Program-made: the position numbers and the translations under genes
From: CAYRZF01 sp964428805
GTDB taxonomy: Bacteria; Methylomirabilota; Methylomirabilia; Rokubacteriales; CSP1-6
Reading direction: 5' to 3'
DNA: 36,583 bases
Assembly: GCA_964428805.1 (NCBI GenBank)
Contig: CAYRZF010000011.1
Span: 1-36,583, forward strand
The notes under the pieces: model-generated
Told to the model about the DNA's origin: nothing
The model's database searches: none
What the model saw: only the letters and a program-made list of their open reading frames with translations
Part shown: positions 6,389 through 13,583 of the stretch, in pieces
Layout: every line of letters begins with the position of its first letter
How positions within the stretch are numbered: the first letter of the stretch is position 1

Positions 6389-8130
6389 GGTCCGTCTCGG
6401 GCCATCGCCCGGATCACGCGGAGGTCATAGAGCAGATAGTCCGGGCCGGAGCGGGCGAGGGGCATCCGAGCCAACGCCGTCTCGACTTGACTCAGGTCCG
6501 AGCAGCCATCGACGAACCCCAGAATGGCCCCGCCCAGCGGCGTGCAACGCCGGGGGAGCCACCACGTTCGGAGCCGGGGGACGAAGAGCAAATCCGGCTG
6601 TCGATACAGAGGATTGTCCCGATCCCGCTCAAAAAAGGCAAAGTAATCCGCTGTGGGCTCGAACGTGAAGCCGCGGGGTCCCTGCACGAGCCACCGCATG
6701 GTTTGCAGCGAGGCGGCCCACTGGTTCGTATAGGCCGAAGGGGCGCTGCTGATCCAGAGGGTCGCCACGCTCGATCCCGGGTAGTCCCGGAGGACTGCGC
6801 GGCCGGGATACGGGACCGGCGGCAGCAGGAGGACGTGGCGGACTTCCGTGCCCACCCGCCAGAGTCCGAACGCGACGAGGAGGATCAGGGGCACCGGCAC
6901 GAGGAGGCGCCCGAGCCTGACTGTCGCCCGCCGATGGGTCCAGAGCCACCACGTCAGGAGGCCCAGCACCAGCACGGTCCAGTGGACCACGAGCGGCATG
7001 AGATAGATGCCGTAGAAGCTGGCCACGTAGTCCCCGAAGACGAGGCCGGTCACCGTCAGCGCCGCCGCCAGGGCCAGCGAGAGGTCGAGGCCACGGCGGA
7101 GGGGGCCGTCCGGGACCCGCGATCGGTGCCACACCGCCCAGAGCCAGAGGGCCCCGATCCCCAGAAGAGGCCAGCCCACGGCGACCGTCTGCGCCCGGAT
7201 GATGACCCACGCCCAGGTGAGCGGCTGGGGAGGGCCCCCGCCGCCCGGCCACATGACGAGGCCATGCGCCTCTGCCCACTTCGTCGGGTCTCCGGCCGAG
7301 AGCCACAGGGTCGTCAGGGGGAGCCGGCGAGCGATCGACAGGCTGAGGTCCGTCCACCAGATGGCCGGGCCAAGGACCAGCGCCACATGAAGCTGACGGA
7401 GCAGCACGGCGCCGCCCACCGCCCCGCCCGCCAGCAGGATCGCCCGGACGGGGCCGAGGGCCGTGAGACGGAGGGCCGCCAGCGCCACGGTCAGGACCGC
7501 CAGGAAGAGGGCGAAGGGATAGTCCACCCCGATCCCGAGGACCAGATAGAGCGTCGCAAGGCTCAGGTGCAGTCCCCGGCGGCGGTCTCCCTGGGCGAGG
7601 TGATAGACGAGGCCCCAGGTGAGGAGCCAGGTCCAGACGCGAACCGCATCGAACTGCCAGAGCGTGACGAGGAGATAGAGACTCGACGCCTGGAGGAGAC
7701 AGAGGGCGGCCAACAGACCGCTCCGGCAGGTGTCGCGGATCGCGAGATACAGGTAGAGCATCCCCACCAGGAACGGCAGGATGAGCCAGGGCGTTTGGGC
7801 ATGAACCGTGCGACTCCCGATGGCGAAGAGCCCCGTGAGGGCGTACATCCCGAGGTTGGGATTATGGATATAGAGGGTGGAGTGGGCGGCTGGGTCCGGG
7901 TTCGCCGCGAAATCCTGGAGCCCCCCCGTCGCGCGCCACCCGAAGCGCCAGAGGTTCCGGGCGCCGATGTAGGTCTCATACGTCTCCCCGCAATCGAGCG
8001 TACAGGGCAGAAAGTCGGTGGCGAGCCCCACCCCGAGCGTGCCGAGGAGGAGGAGCCCGATCGCCGCCCAGAGGGGGACCTTAGCGGACGCGCTCGAAGC
8101 CACGGAGTTCACCTTCGAAGAGGCGTCCAT
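6385..8130 (-). CDS. GT-C-type membrane glycosyltransferase-like protein (581 aa)
   Basis: A protein with roughly 11-12 hydrophobic spans and a soluble C-terminal domain of about 150 residues. After the first span comes an acidic loop, DCGETYETY (D46, E49, E52), followed by NPDPAAH and YIHNPNLG. This is the arrangement of GT-C enzymes (PMT/ArnT/GT39-like), where an acidic residue in the first outer loop is catalytic and sugar comes from a polyprenyl-phosphate donor on the outer face of the inner membrane. The C-terminal part would face the periplasm. The acceptor may be lipid, glycan or protein. The gene overlaps the upstream TMTC-like gene by 50 bases. Such enzymes are uncommon in phages, so it was probably acquired from a host. 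Confidence 0.8.
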   Translation of the reverse strand: MDASSKVNSVASSASAKVPLWAAIGLLLLGTLGVGLATDFLPCTLDCGETYETYIGARNLWRFGWRATGGLQDFAANPDPAAHSTLYIHNPNLGMYALTGLFAIGSRTVHAQTPWLILPFLVGMLYLYLAIRDTCRSGLLAALCLLQASSLYLLVTLWQFDAVRVWTWLLTWGLVYHLAQGDRRRGLHLSLATLYLVLGIGVDYPFALFLAVLTVALAALRLTALGPVRAILLAGGAVGGAVLLRQLHVALVLGPAIWWTDLSLSIARRLPLTTLWLSAGDPTKWAEAHGLVMWPGGGGPPQPLTWAWVIIRAQTVAVGWPLLGIGALWLWAVWHRSRVPDGPLRRGLDLSLALAAALTVTGLVFGDYVASFYGIYLMPLVVHWTVLVLGLLTWWLWTHRRATVRLGRLLVPVPLILLVAFGLWRVGTEVRHVLLLPPVPYPGRAVLRDYPGSSVATLWISSAPSAYTNQWAASLQTMRWLVQGPRGFTFEPTADYFAFFERDRDNPLYRQPDLLFVPRLRTWWLPRRCTPLGGAILGFVDGCSDLSQVETALARMPLARSGPDYLLYDLRVIRAMARDGP

Positions 8131-9655
8131 CCGGGCGGCTGCCCTTCAAGACTTGTCGGGCCAGCGCCATGTGCTGCTGCCGGTTGACCTCGATCCGGGG
8201 AATAAAGCCAGGGGCGTGCGCGTCGGCCAGCCGGAGATACTCCCGGAAATGGGCTTCTCCTTCCGGGCCGTGAGCCCGGATGTAGGCCACCATGCCCAAT
8301 TCAAACCGCTGTTCCTGCAACGTCGGATGCACCGCCACCAGTTCGGTGAGCACGCGCAAGGCCACCCGGAGATCCCCGCCATGCACCAAGTAGTCCGCGC
8401 AGACCACGCACGCCGGATCATGCGCGAGGGCGGCGGTCCATAAGGTCGTGTCGTTCCGATAGACCGGCAGGAAGGATGTGGTGAGGAGCGCGAGGCCCCC
8501 CAGCGTCGCCCCGGCACCGAGCGGGACGAGACGCACCAGCCAGGTCCGACGCCTCAGCAGGACCTCGAGGCCTGCGCCCACGAGGAGGGCCAAGGGAAGC
8601 GAGGCCAGGTAACTGTATCGGAGCGCCACCAGTTGATAGCCGTTCTGCACGAGGCCGCTCACGGGGAGGACCATGACCGACGCTGCCAGCCAGGCGACCG
8701 ACCAGGCCGGCCATTGATGACGCCGCCAGATCGCCACGGTCGTGCAGGCCGCGACCCCGAGGACGGCGATCAGATAGCGCCCCTGGCCCCATTGGGGCTC
8801 GAAGGTGAGCTCGTACATCGGAGACAGTCCCGTGGGCCAGAGCATCGTCAGGGGGTAGAACCAAAGGCTATAGGCCGTGATGAGGACCCGCGTGTCCAGG
8901 GAAATCCATTGGAGGGGGGCCACAACCTGCATGGGTAGGATCGCCACGAAGGCCATGACCGTGCCGAACGCCGAGATGGCGACATAGGGAATCTTCTCCA
9001 GGAAGGCTCGTCGGCGCAAGGGATACCAGTCGAGAAGGAGCAGGACGAGGGGCAGGCTGACGGCGAGGGCCTTGGAGAGGACGGCGAGGGCGAAGCAGAC
9101 GACGGACACCGCCAGCCAGCGCGTGTTGGTCAACCGGATGCGACCCCCGGTGCCGGTATCGGCGGAGGCCACGATGAGCCCATCCGACATCACCCCCTTC
9201 AAGTAAGTCAGGATGGCCAAGAGATAGAACAGTCCGCAGAGGACATCCCGCCGCTCGTTGATCCAGGCCACGGACTCCACCCGCATCGGATGGAGGGCCC
9301 AGAGGAGAGCCGCGAACAGCGCGCCCGGCGTGGACCGGAGCAGGCGGCGGGCAATCAGGAAGAGGAGCCCCGCATTGACGGCATGGAGCAGGACGTTTTC
9401 CCGGTGAAAGGCGGCCGGCTCAAGTCCCCACACGCGGTAGTCGATCGCCCAGGAGAGCCAGGTGAGCGGCATCCACTGGCCCAAGAAGGGATGGAGCATC
9501 CACCAGAGATGGGTGGGGGAGAGACCCTTATAGGACTCGTTCCAGATCAGGTGGGCGCCGTCGTCCCAGTAGCGGAGCCAGTCGAAGGACACGGCCGGCC
9601 AGAAGAGCCACGCGGTCACCCCGGCCACGACCAGGGCGCACCCTACGCGGCGCAT
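8081..9655 (-). CDS. TMTC/DUF1736-like GT-C O-mannosyltransferase-like protein (524 aa)
   Basis: The product has about ten membrane spans. The first outer loop carries the acidic pair in RYWDDGAHL (D31, D32). It is followed by HPFLGQWMPLTWLSWAID and LHPMRVESVAWINERRDV (H122), which are hallmark stretches of the TMTC family and its bacterial relatives. In animals TMTCs transfer mannose from dolichyl phosphate to Ser/Thr of secreted proteins; bacterial members are mostly uncharacterised. The C-terminal ~110 residues look like degenerate TPR helices facing the periplasm, as in TMTCs, though the repeat array is short. The gene starts at a TAAATG junction. Protein or glycan glycosylation outside the cytoplasm is the expected role. 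The acceptor is not shown by the sequence. Confidence 0.85.
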   Translation of the reverse strand: MRRVGCALVVAGVTAWLFWPAVSFDWLRYWDDGAHLIWNESYKGLSPTHLWWMLHPFLGQWMPLTWLSWAIDYRVWGLEPAAFHRENVLLHAVNAGLLFLIARRLLRSTPGALFAALLWALHPMRVESVAWINERRDVLCGLFYLLAILTYLKGVMSDGLIVASADTGTGGRIRLTNTRWLAVSVVCFALAVLSKALAVSLPLVLLLLDWYPLRRRAFLEKIPYVAISAFGTVMAFVAILPMQVVAPLQWISLDTRVLITAYSLWFYPLTMLWPTGLSPMYELTFEPQWGQGRYLIAVLGVAACTTVAIWRRHQWPAWSVAWLAASVMVLPVSGLVQNGYQLVALRYSYLASLPLALLVGAGLEVLLRRRTWLVRLVPLGAGATLGGLALLTTSFLPVYRNDTTLWTAALAHDPACVVCADYLVHGGDLRVALRVLTELVAVHPTLQEQRFELGMVAYIRAHGPEGEAHFREYLRLADAHAPGFIPRIEVNRQQHMALARQVLKGSRPDGRLFEGELRGFERVR

Positions 9656-9955
9656 TTACTTGGGGGGGGCTTCTGGATCGAACCCGTCAGGCAGACACCC
9701 GATCCATTTCGCGTAATCGGGTGGCGCATCCGGTTTGACGGGATACCACTGGATGACGAGCACCTTGCGCCGCCCCGTCTCCTTCTTGACTAGGGCCAAG
9801 CAGGCCGCCTCTGACACGGCCTTGCTGGAGGGCGACCAGTATTTGTACCAGTAGGGCGGGCTGTCGGGTACGGCGGAAGTGCCTTGGTGCATCTGCCAGG
9901 GCACCCATAGGGTGACCACGAGGAGGCTCACCACGAGATGTGCAGTCAAGCGCAT
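9656..9955 (-). CDS. small exported or membrane-anchored protein (99 aa)
   Basis: Residues about 5-20 form a hydrophobic segment after a short basic start, a signal peptide or N-terminal anchor. The mature part carries two Cys (ACLAL and IGCLPDG) that could form a disulfide, and aromatic-rich stretches (PPYWYKYW; VIQWYPVKP). It ends one base before the TMTC-like gene. A secreted accessory protein for the glycosyltransferases or for the cell surface is possible. No family recognised. Confidence 0.75.
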   Translation of the reverse strand: MRLTAHLVVSLLVVTLWVPWQMHQGTSAVPDSPPYWYKYWSPSSKAVSEAACLALVKKETGRRKVLVIQWYPVKPDAPPDYAKWIGCLPDGFDPEAPPK

Positions 9956-10002
9956 AGCGTTGACCTACCACCCACCGATCGGCCTACCTCGCGTCCCGTA
10001 CT

Positions 10003-10491
10003 CTACGGAGCGGGATAGTAGCAGACCTGAAGAATGTTCGTAATCCCCGAGATGACGGGTCCGGGGGCCAGCGTCTGCGCGGTATTGGCGTTGCCCTTGA
10101 TGGGGGGGTTGAACACCATCGCGCCCCCGCCGAGTCCGCCCGTGACCAAGGTCGCGGTCGTGGCCGTGTTCACCGGCATCCAGCCTGCCGTGGTCGTGCC
10201 CGTGAAGCCCGTCGCCGAGAGCTGCGCCGGCGTGGCCGTCACGACGGAGCCCGACACGGCGCCCCAGTTGCCGATGTAGGTGACGTAGTTCGACAGACCC
10301 GCCCCGGGGTTCTGGAGCGTGTGGATGTTGGCCGCCGTGCCGGTGGTGGACGAATCGCAGCGGAGCGCGGCATCCCCGCGGGAGCCGGTCTGGGTGACGG
10401 CCGCCCCGGGACCCTGCTGCTGGGCGATCGCCGCTCCAGGGATCAGAGCGAGAAGCATGAGACCGAGAAGGATACTGATGTACCGCTTCAT
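10003..10491 (-). CDS. Sec-exported Thr/Gly/Asn-rich protein (162 aa)
   Basis: The ATG at 10491 is chosen because AAAGGAG precedes it at good spacing and a signal peptide begins there; the longer frame lacks both. Residues 1-21 are a Sec signal with cleavage near AIAQQ. The rest is rich in Thr, Ala, Gly and Asn with short alternating strands (TTTAGWMPVNTATTATLVTGG), like the exported proteins at 2430-3884 and 4471-4995. A single Cys pair (LRCDSS...QVCYYP) could bridge the two ends. Fibre- or adhesin-like, abundant in potential O-glycosylation sites. Function unknown. Confidence 0.8.
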   Translation of the reverse strand: MKRYISILLGLMLLALIPGAAIAQQQGPGAAVTQTGSRGDAALRCDSSTTGTAANIHTLQNPGAGLSNYVTYIGNWGAVSGSVVTATPAQLSATGFTGTTTAGWMPVNTATTATLVTGGLGGGAMVFNPPIKGNANTAQTLAPGPVISGITNILQVCYYPAP

Positions 10492-10525
10492 AGAGACTCC
10501 TTTCTGGCGCGAGGCCATCGCGCGG

Positions 10526-11062
10526 CTAACAGCCGAGATTGCCACCCGGGAAGTACTCAATGAATTGTCCGATGACGACCCCCCACCCGGCGGGGCCGGG
10601 GGCGACGGGGTTCAGCACAGGAATCACGAACTCCCGCAAGCCGTCGCCCGCGGCCACGACGAGCTGACAGGTGCCAGCGGGACCCTGGCGGATTCGCAGC
10701 GTGACGCCCCGAATTCGGGGTCCGGCGGGCGCGATCGTGCCCGGCGAGGTGGCGATGACCAGATCTCCCGAGCCGAGCAGTTGGGGGGTCGTCGCGGTGG
10801 TGGAGGGGACGATGGCGACCCCGCTCAGAAACGTGCCGCTGGTGGGGACGAGTCCAGGGATCGACACCGCCCCGGTCACCGGATTGATCGTCGCGCCCGG
10901 AAAGCAGTTGAAGTTCGCGTCGGCATCGACCACCTGGATGCAGTTGACCCCGCCCTGGAAGGGATGGAACGTATTCGGCGGCGTCGTGGGGTCGAGCGCG
11001 TGCGCCTGTGCGCCCGTCAGTACCAGCGCAGCGACGATCCCGACGCACGCGATCTTGTTCAT
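10526..11062 (-). CDS. Sec-exported Gly/Pro/Thr-rich protein (178 aa), first gene of the left operon
   Basis: Residues 1-22 form a Sec signal peptide (cleavage near AHAL). The mature part has Cys at about 41, 53, 132 and the very last residue, which could form two disulfides. It looks beta-rich (GVTLRIRQGPAGTCQLVVAAGDG). The ATG lies about eight bases after the -10 box of the promoter at 11070-11099, so the transcript would be leaderless or nearly so, and no ribosome site is visible. It heads the operon of exported proteins and glycosyltransferases. No named family. Confidence 0.8.
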   Translation of the reverse strand: MNKIACVGIVAALVLTGAQAHALDPTTPPNTFHPFQGGVNCIQVVDADANFNCFPGATINPVTGAVSIPGLVPTSGTFLSGVAIVPSTTATTPQLLGSGDLVIATSPGTIAPAGPRIRGVTLRIRQGPAGTCQLVVAAGDGLREFVIPVLNPVAPGPAGWGVVIGQFIEYFPGGNLGC

Positions 11063-11069
11063 GGCCCGA

Positions 11070-11099
11070 ACCGTAGCACCCAGAGATTGAGCCTGTCAA
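11070..11099 (-). promoter_or_regulatory. sigma70-like promoter, TTGACA-N18-TACGGT
   Basis: On the minus strand TTGACA (11099 to 11094) and TACGGT (11075 to 11070) are separated by exactly 18 bases. It drives the left operon. A start of transcription 6-8 bases beyond the -10 box would fall at or next to the A of the ATG at 11062. Confidence 0.6.
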
Positions 11100-11112
11100 C
11101 TTTTTTTCTAGG

Positions 11113-11127
11113 CGTCAGCAACTGACG
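11113..11127. promoter_or_regulatory. 6-3-6 inverted repeat between divergent promoters
   Basis: CGTCAG (11113-11118), CAA, and CTGACG (11122-11127) are perfect inverted arms centred between the two divergent -35 boxes at 11094-11099 and 11141-11146. The position fits an operator for a dimeric regulator acting on both the left accessory operon and the late operon. No regulator gene is visible here. Confidence 0.4.
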
Positions 11128-11140
11128 GGCGAAAAATTCC

Positions 11141-11170
11141 TTGACAGGTTAGGCGGGCGGGGCGTATTGG
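11141..11170 (+). promoter_or_regulatory. sigma70-like promoter of the morphogenesis operon, TTGACA-N18-TATTGG
   Basis: TTGACA (11141-11146) and TATTGG (11165-11170) are separated by exactly 18 bases. A transcript from about 11177 would carry a leader of some 40 bases with an AAGGAG ribosome site at 11205-11210. It is the only promoter-like site before the scaffold and capsid genes, so it probably drives the 15-kb late operon. Confidence 0.6.
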
Positions 11171-11221
11171 TGGGAGACAACAGCGCAGTTCACCATCGAA
11201 CCGGAAGGAGCCGACAGATGG

Positions 11222-11359
11222 ATGAGATGGTCAGAGACAGGCGGAAAGGTCGTCGCGGACGGAAGGGCCGTCGCTAAGCGCATCTCACGCCGTCACGCCC
11301 GCGCGGCCCGCCGGAACGCGGTGAAGGCGCGCGCGGTCAGAGCGATGCGGAGAGGCTGA
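11222..11359 (+). CDS. small basic protein (45 aa), first of the late operon
   Basis: The frame from ATG 11222 gives 45 residues, of which many in the second half are Arg, Ala or Lys, so it is probably a nucleic-acid-binding or packaged basic peptide. Its TGA overlaps the next ATG as TGATG, typical of coupled genes. A rival start at 11218, in another frame and better spaced from the AAGGAG site, would give a 19-residue Arg/Lys-rich peptide ending at 11277. Either or both may be made; the end overlap favours the 45-residue product. Confidence 0.5.
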   Translation: MRWSETGGKVVADGRAVAKRISRRHARAARRNAVKARAVRAMRRG

Positions 11360-11748
11360 TGCCACTCGGGCTCGGTGCGGGGCCGGCGATGCCGGGTCCG
11401 GCCCTCCCGGGCCAGGCGGATCGCGGGGGGAAGGAAGCCCGCGGCAAAGTCGTCGCGGGCCTCGGGTTGGAGCTCCTGCGGATCGCCATCCCCTTGCTTG
11501 GCAACAGCGAGGATGGTCAGTCCTTGGCCGAAGTGGTGGCGAAGTTGGGCAAGCGGTTCGTCAAGCCGGCAACGGATCTCGGGCAGGCGGAGATGAAATT
11601 CATGGGGAGTCAGTTGTATCCCCAGCCCCAGGGGAACGCCATGCAGGTGCCCGGAGCGATTCAGAAGCAGTTTCAGGGCATGGGGATGCAGCCCGGAGGT
11701 CCCGTCCCCGGAGCGGCCCCGCCGCCCGCGGGCGCGCCGCCTCCATAA
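11359..11748 (+). CDS. hypothetical 129-aa Pro/Gly-rich protein upstream of scaffold
   Basis: The ATG overlaps the preceding stop (TGATG). A Gly/Pro-rich N-terminus leads to a helical middle (LAEVVAKLGKRFVKPATDLGQAEMKFM) and a long, low-complexity Met/Gln/Pro/Gly tail ending in PPP repeats. A disordered tail with a short helical core fits a small head-assembly or portal-associated protein. Its place directly before the scaffold and capsid supports a structural role. No family named. Confidence 0.75.
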   Translation: MPLGLGAGPAMPGPALPGQADRGGKEARGKVVAGLGLELLRIAIPLLGNSEDGQSLAEVVAKLGKRFVKPATDLGQAEMKFMGSQLYPQPQGNAMQVPGAIQKQFQGMGMQPGGPVPGAAPPPAGAPPP

Positions 11749-11763
11749 GAAAGGAGCCACATC

Positions 11764-11979
11764 ATGGCAGGACTGGTCAGACCGAAGAACTTCCCGATCC
11801 GGCAGCTCACGGACAACAAGCAGGACGGGGGCCTCATCTATAACTCCCTCCGCTTCCCCGACCACGGGGGATTCACCTCCGCCTCCGCGTGGCCCAAGGG
11901 CGGCAACGTTTTCTCCATCGAAGCCCCCGTGAAGGGGTCCAAGTCGGCGGAAGTCTCGAACCGGCGGCTCACGGAGTAA
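11764..11979 (+). CDS. hypothetical 71-aa protein in head module
   Basis: An AAAGGAG site sits seven bases before the ATG. The protein is soluble and beta-like, with no Cys and no membrane segment, ending in a short charged stretch. It lies between the Pro-rich protein and the scaffold in the head-assembly operon, so a head-related role is likely. Family not recognised. Confidence 0.75.
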   Translation: MAGLVRPKNFPIRQLTDNKQDGGLIYNSLRFPDHGGFTSASAWPKGGNVFSIEAPVKGSKSAEVSNRRLTE

Positions 11980-11985
11980 CCCGGG

Positions 11986-12546
11986 ATGAACGAGCGGCTG
12001 GCCGACCTCACGCCGGCGGACCTCCTAGAGATCGCTGGGTCTGACCCGCGTGTGCAGTTGATGGAGCGGCTCTACGGCGACCCCGAGGCCCAGAAAGACC
12101 TCAAGCGGCACTCCAAGCGGCTCTTCCCGAAGGCGTCCATTCCCGAGGTGGACATCCCCGCCCAGATCCAGCCGATCTTCGACGCGCAAAAGAAAGAGAT
12201 CGACGGCCTCACAAAGCGGCTGGACGATGCGGAGATGACCGACAAGCGCAAAGCCTTTCGGGGCTCGTTGGTCACGGCGGGGGCCGAAGAGAAGGATCTC
12301 GACCAGATCGAGCAGTTCATGGTGGACAACGAGATCGGTCCCAAGTCCACCAAGGTCGCGGTCGAGAAGTTTTACGAACTCCAGACGCCTGCCGAGCCGA
12401 CGTTCGAGAGCCAGCACGCCTGGACGATGCCCGAGTCGGACCACATCAAGGCGCTGATGGGGGCGCCGCCGGGGGCGGACCTGGACCAGATCAACATGCC
12501 CTACGTGGAGAAAATCTGGCGCGAGACCGTGGGGGCTGCGCGGTGA
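11986..12546 (+). CDS. putative scaffold protein (186 aa)
   Basis: Highly charged, Cys-free, helical protein directly upstream of the major capsid gene. A central coiled coil (about residues 60-90, FDAQKKEIDGLTKRLDDAEMTDKR at its core) and acidic helices are typical of phage scaffolds, which guide procapsid assembly and are lost before DNA fills the head. The C-terminal 40 residues carry a mix of aromatic and charged residues that could bind the capsid protein. Identification rests on position, size and composition rather than on a conserved motif. GGAGTAA precedes the start. Confidence 0.7.
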   Translation: MNERLADLTPADLLEIAGSDPRVQLMERLYGDPEAQKDLKRHSKRLFPKASIPEVDIPAQIQPIFDAQKKEIDGLTKRLDDAEMTDKRKAFRGSLVTAGAEEKDLDQIEQFMVDNEIGPKSTKVAVEKFYELQTPAEPTFESQHAWTMPESDHIKALMGAPPGADLDQINMPYVEKIWRETVGAAR

Positions 12547-12560
12547 GGGGAGGAGCCTAA

Positions 12561-13571
12561 ATGCCGCAACTCGGATTCGGCCTCATCCCAGGCGGCGCTC
12601 CGGGGACGGAACTCCAGAACTTTACCCGGCGAGCGTTCGTCCCGAAGCTCATCGTCCAGAATCGCAACGCCACCCCGTTGGTCGCCGCCCTTTTCGGCAA
12701 CGCGAAGGTGGCGACGGGCGGCGTCTCCTCGGTCACGGTGCCGATGCAGGGCGCCCCATACGTCAACACGCAGTCCTCCGACTACTCGGGGCGCTTCAAT
12801 CAGCCGGCGGCGCTCAATCCCGGAGTTAACGCGGAATGGAACCTGAAAATCGTCATCACGCCCATCCCCTTCCTGGGGGCCGAAGGACTTCTCCAGTGGG
12901 ACGCGGCGGTGATCCCGATTCTCGCGGCCCGGATGAACGACGCGGGCAACTCCCAGGCGGAGTACTTCTCGACCCAGCTCTGGACCAACGGGGTCTACGG
13001 CTCCCAGGACATCGACGGGCTCCCTCTGATCGCCTCGGCCACAGGGACCTACGCGGGCCTGTCACGGGCCGCCAACACCTGGCTCCAGGCCAACATCATC
13101 GCGGCGGGCGGCGTGGCCCCCACGCGGGCGCTCCTGAACCAGTACATCACCTCCGCCGCGAAATTCAACAACGGCGAGATGCCGGACTTCGGGATCACGG
13201 GGCCGGGCACCTGGTCGCGCCTGTCGAAAGACTACCTCGGCCTTGAGCAGTACATGATTACCCCGGGCACGGCCTTCGACCGCTCGAAGACGGAAGGCCC
13301 GCGCTCGGGGTTCACCGCCTTGATGGCCTCCTCGGTGCCCATCTACGTGGACCACGCCTACGGGGTGGAGGGCACGATCTATCTCTTCAAGGCGAAATAC
13401 ACCGCCTTCTACATGCACCAGGCGGCCGCCTTCGCCTTCACGGGCTTCTCGTCCACCTTGCCGAACTACCAGCTCGGCTATGTGGGGGCCGTGGTGACGG
13501 TACTGGAAAATGTCTGCGTTCGACCCAAGTCGATTACGGCCATCACCGGCCTTTTGTTCGACACGGTGTAG
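12561..13571 (+). CDS. major capsid protein (336 aa)
   Basis: The length is typical for an HK97-fold capsid subunit and the gene follows the scaffold. The N-arm (1-40) leads to a conserved-looking TPLVAALFGNAK helix. Later come the P-domain-like stretch FSTQLWTNGVYGSQDIDGLPLIAS, with Gly-rich loops, and a C-terminal beta segment (YQLGYVGAVVTVLENVCVRPKSITAITGL). No N-terminal delta domain is seen, in keeping with a separate scaffold. GGAGGAG precedes the ATG. Confident as a capsid by context and pattern; the subfamily is not assigned. Confidence 0.85.
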   Translation: MPQLGFGLIPGGAPGTELQNFTRRAFVPKLIVQNRNATPLVAALFGNAKVATGGVSSVTVPMQGAPYVNTQSSDYSGRFNQPAALNPGVNAEWNLKIVITPIPFLGAEGLLQWDAAVIPILAARMNDAGNSQAEYFSTQLWTNGVYGSQDIDGLPLIASATGTYAGLSRAANTWLQANIIAAGGVAPTRALLNQYITSAAKFNNGEMPDFGITGPGTWSRLSKDYLGLEQYMITPGTAFDRSKTEGPRSGFTALMASSVPIYVDHAYGVEGTIYLFKAKYTAFYMHQAAAFAFTGFSSTLPNYQLGYVGAVVTVLENVCVRPKSITAITGLLFDTV

Positions 13572-13583
13572 AGGGAGCCACCC

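Noticed and set aside
6307..8187. 626-codon plus-strand frame opposite the GT-C gene
   Set aside because: A very long frame, but its translation is Arg/Glu/Pro/Gly/His-rich without hydrophobic cores. It is the antisense shadow of a GC-rich membrane protein gene.
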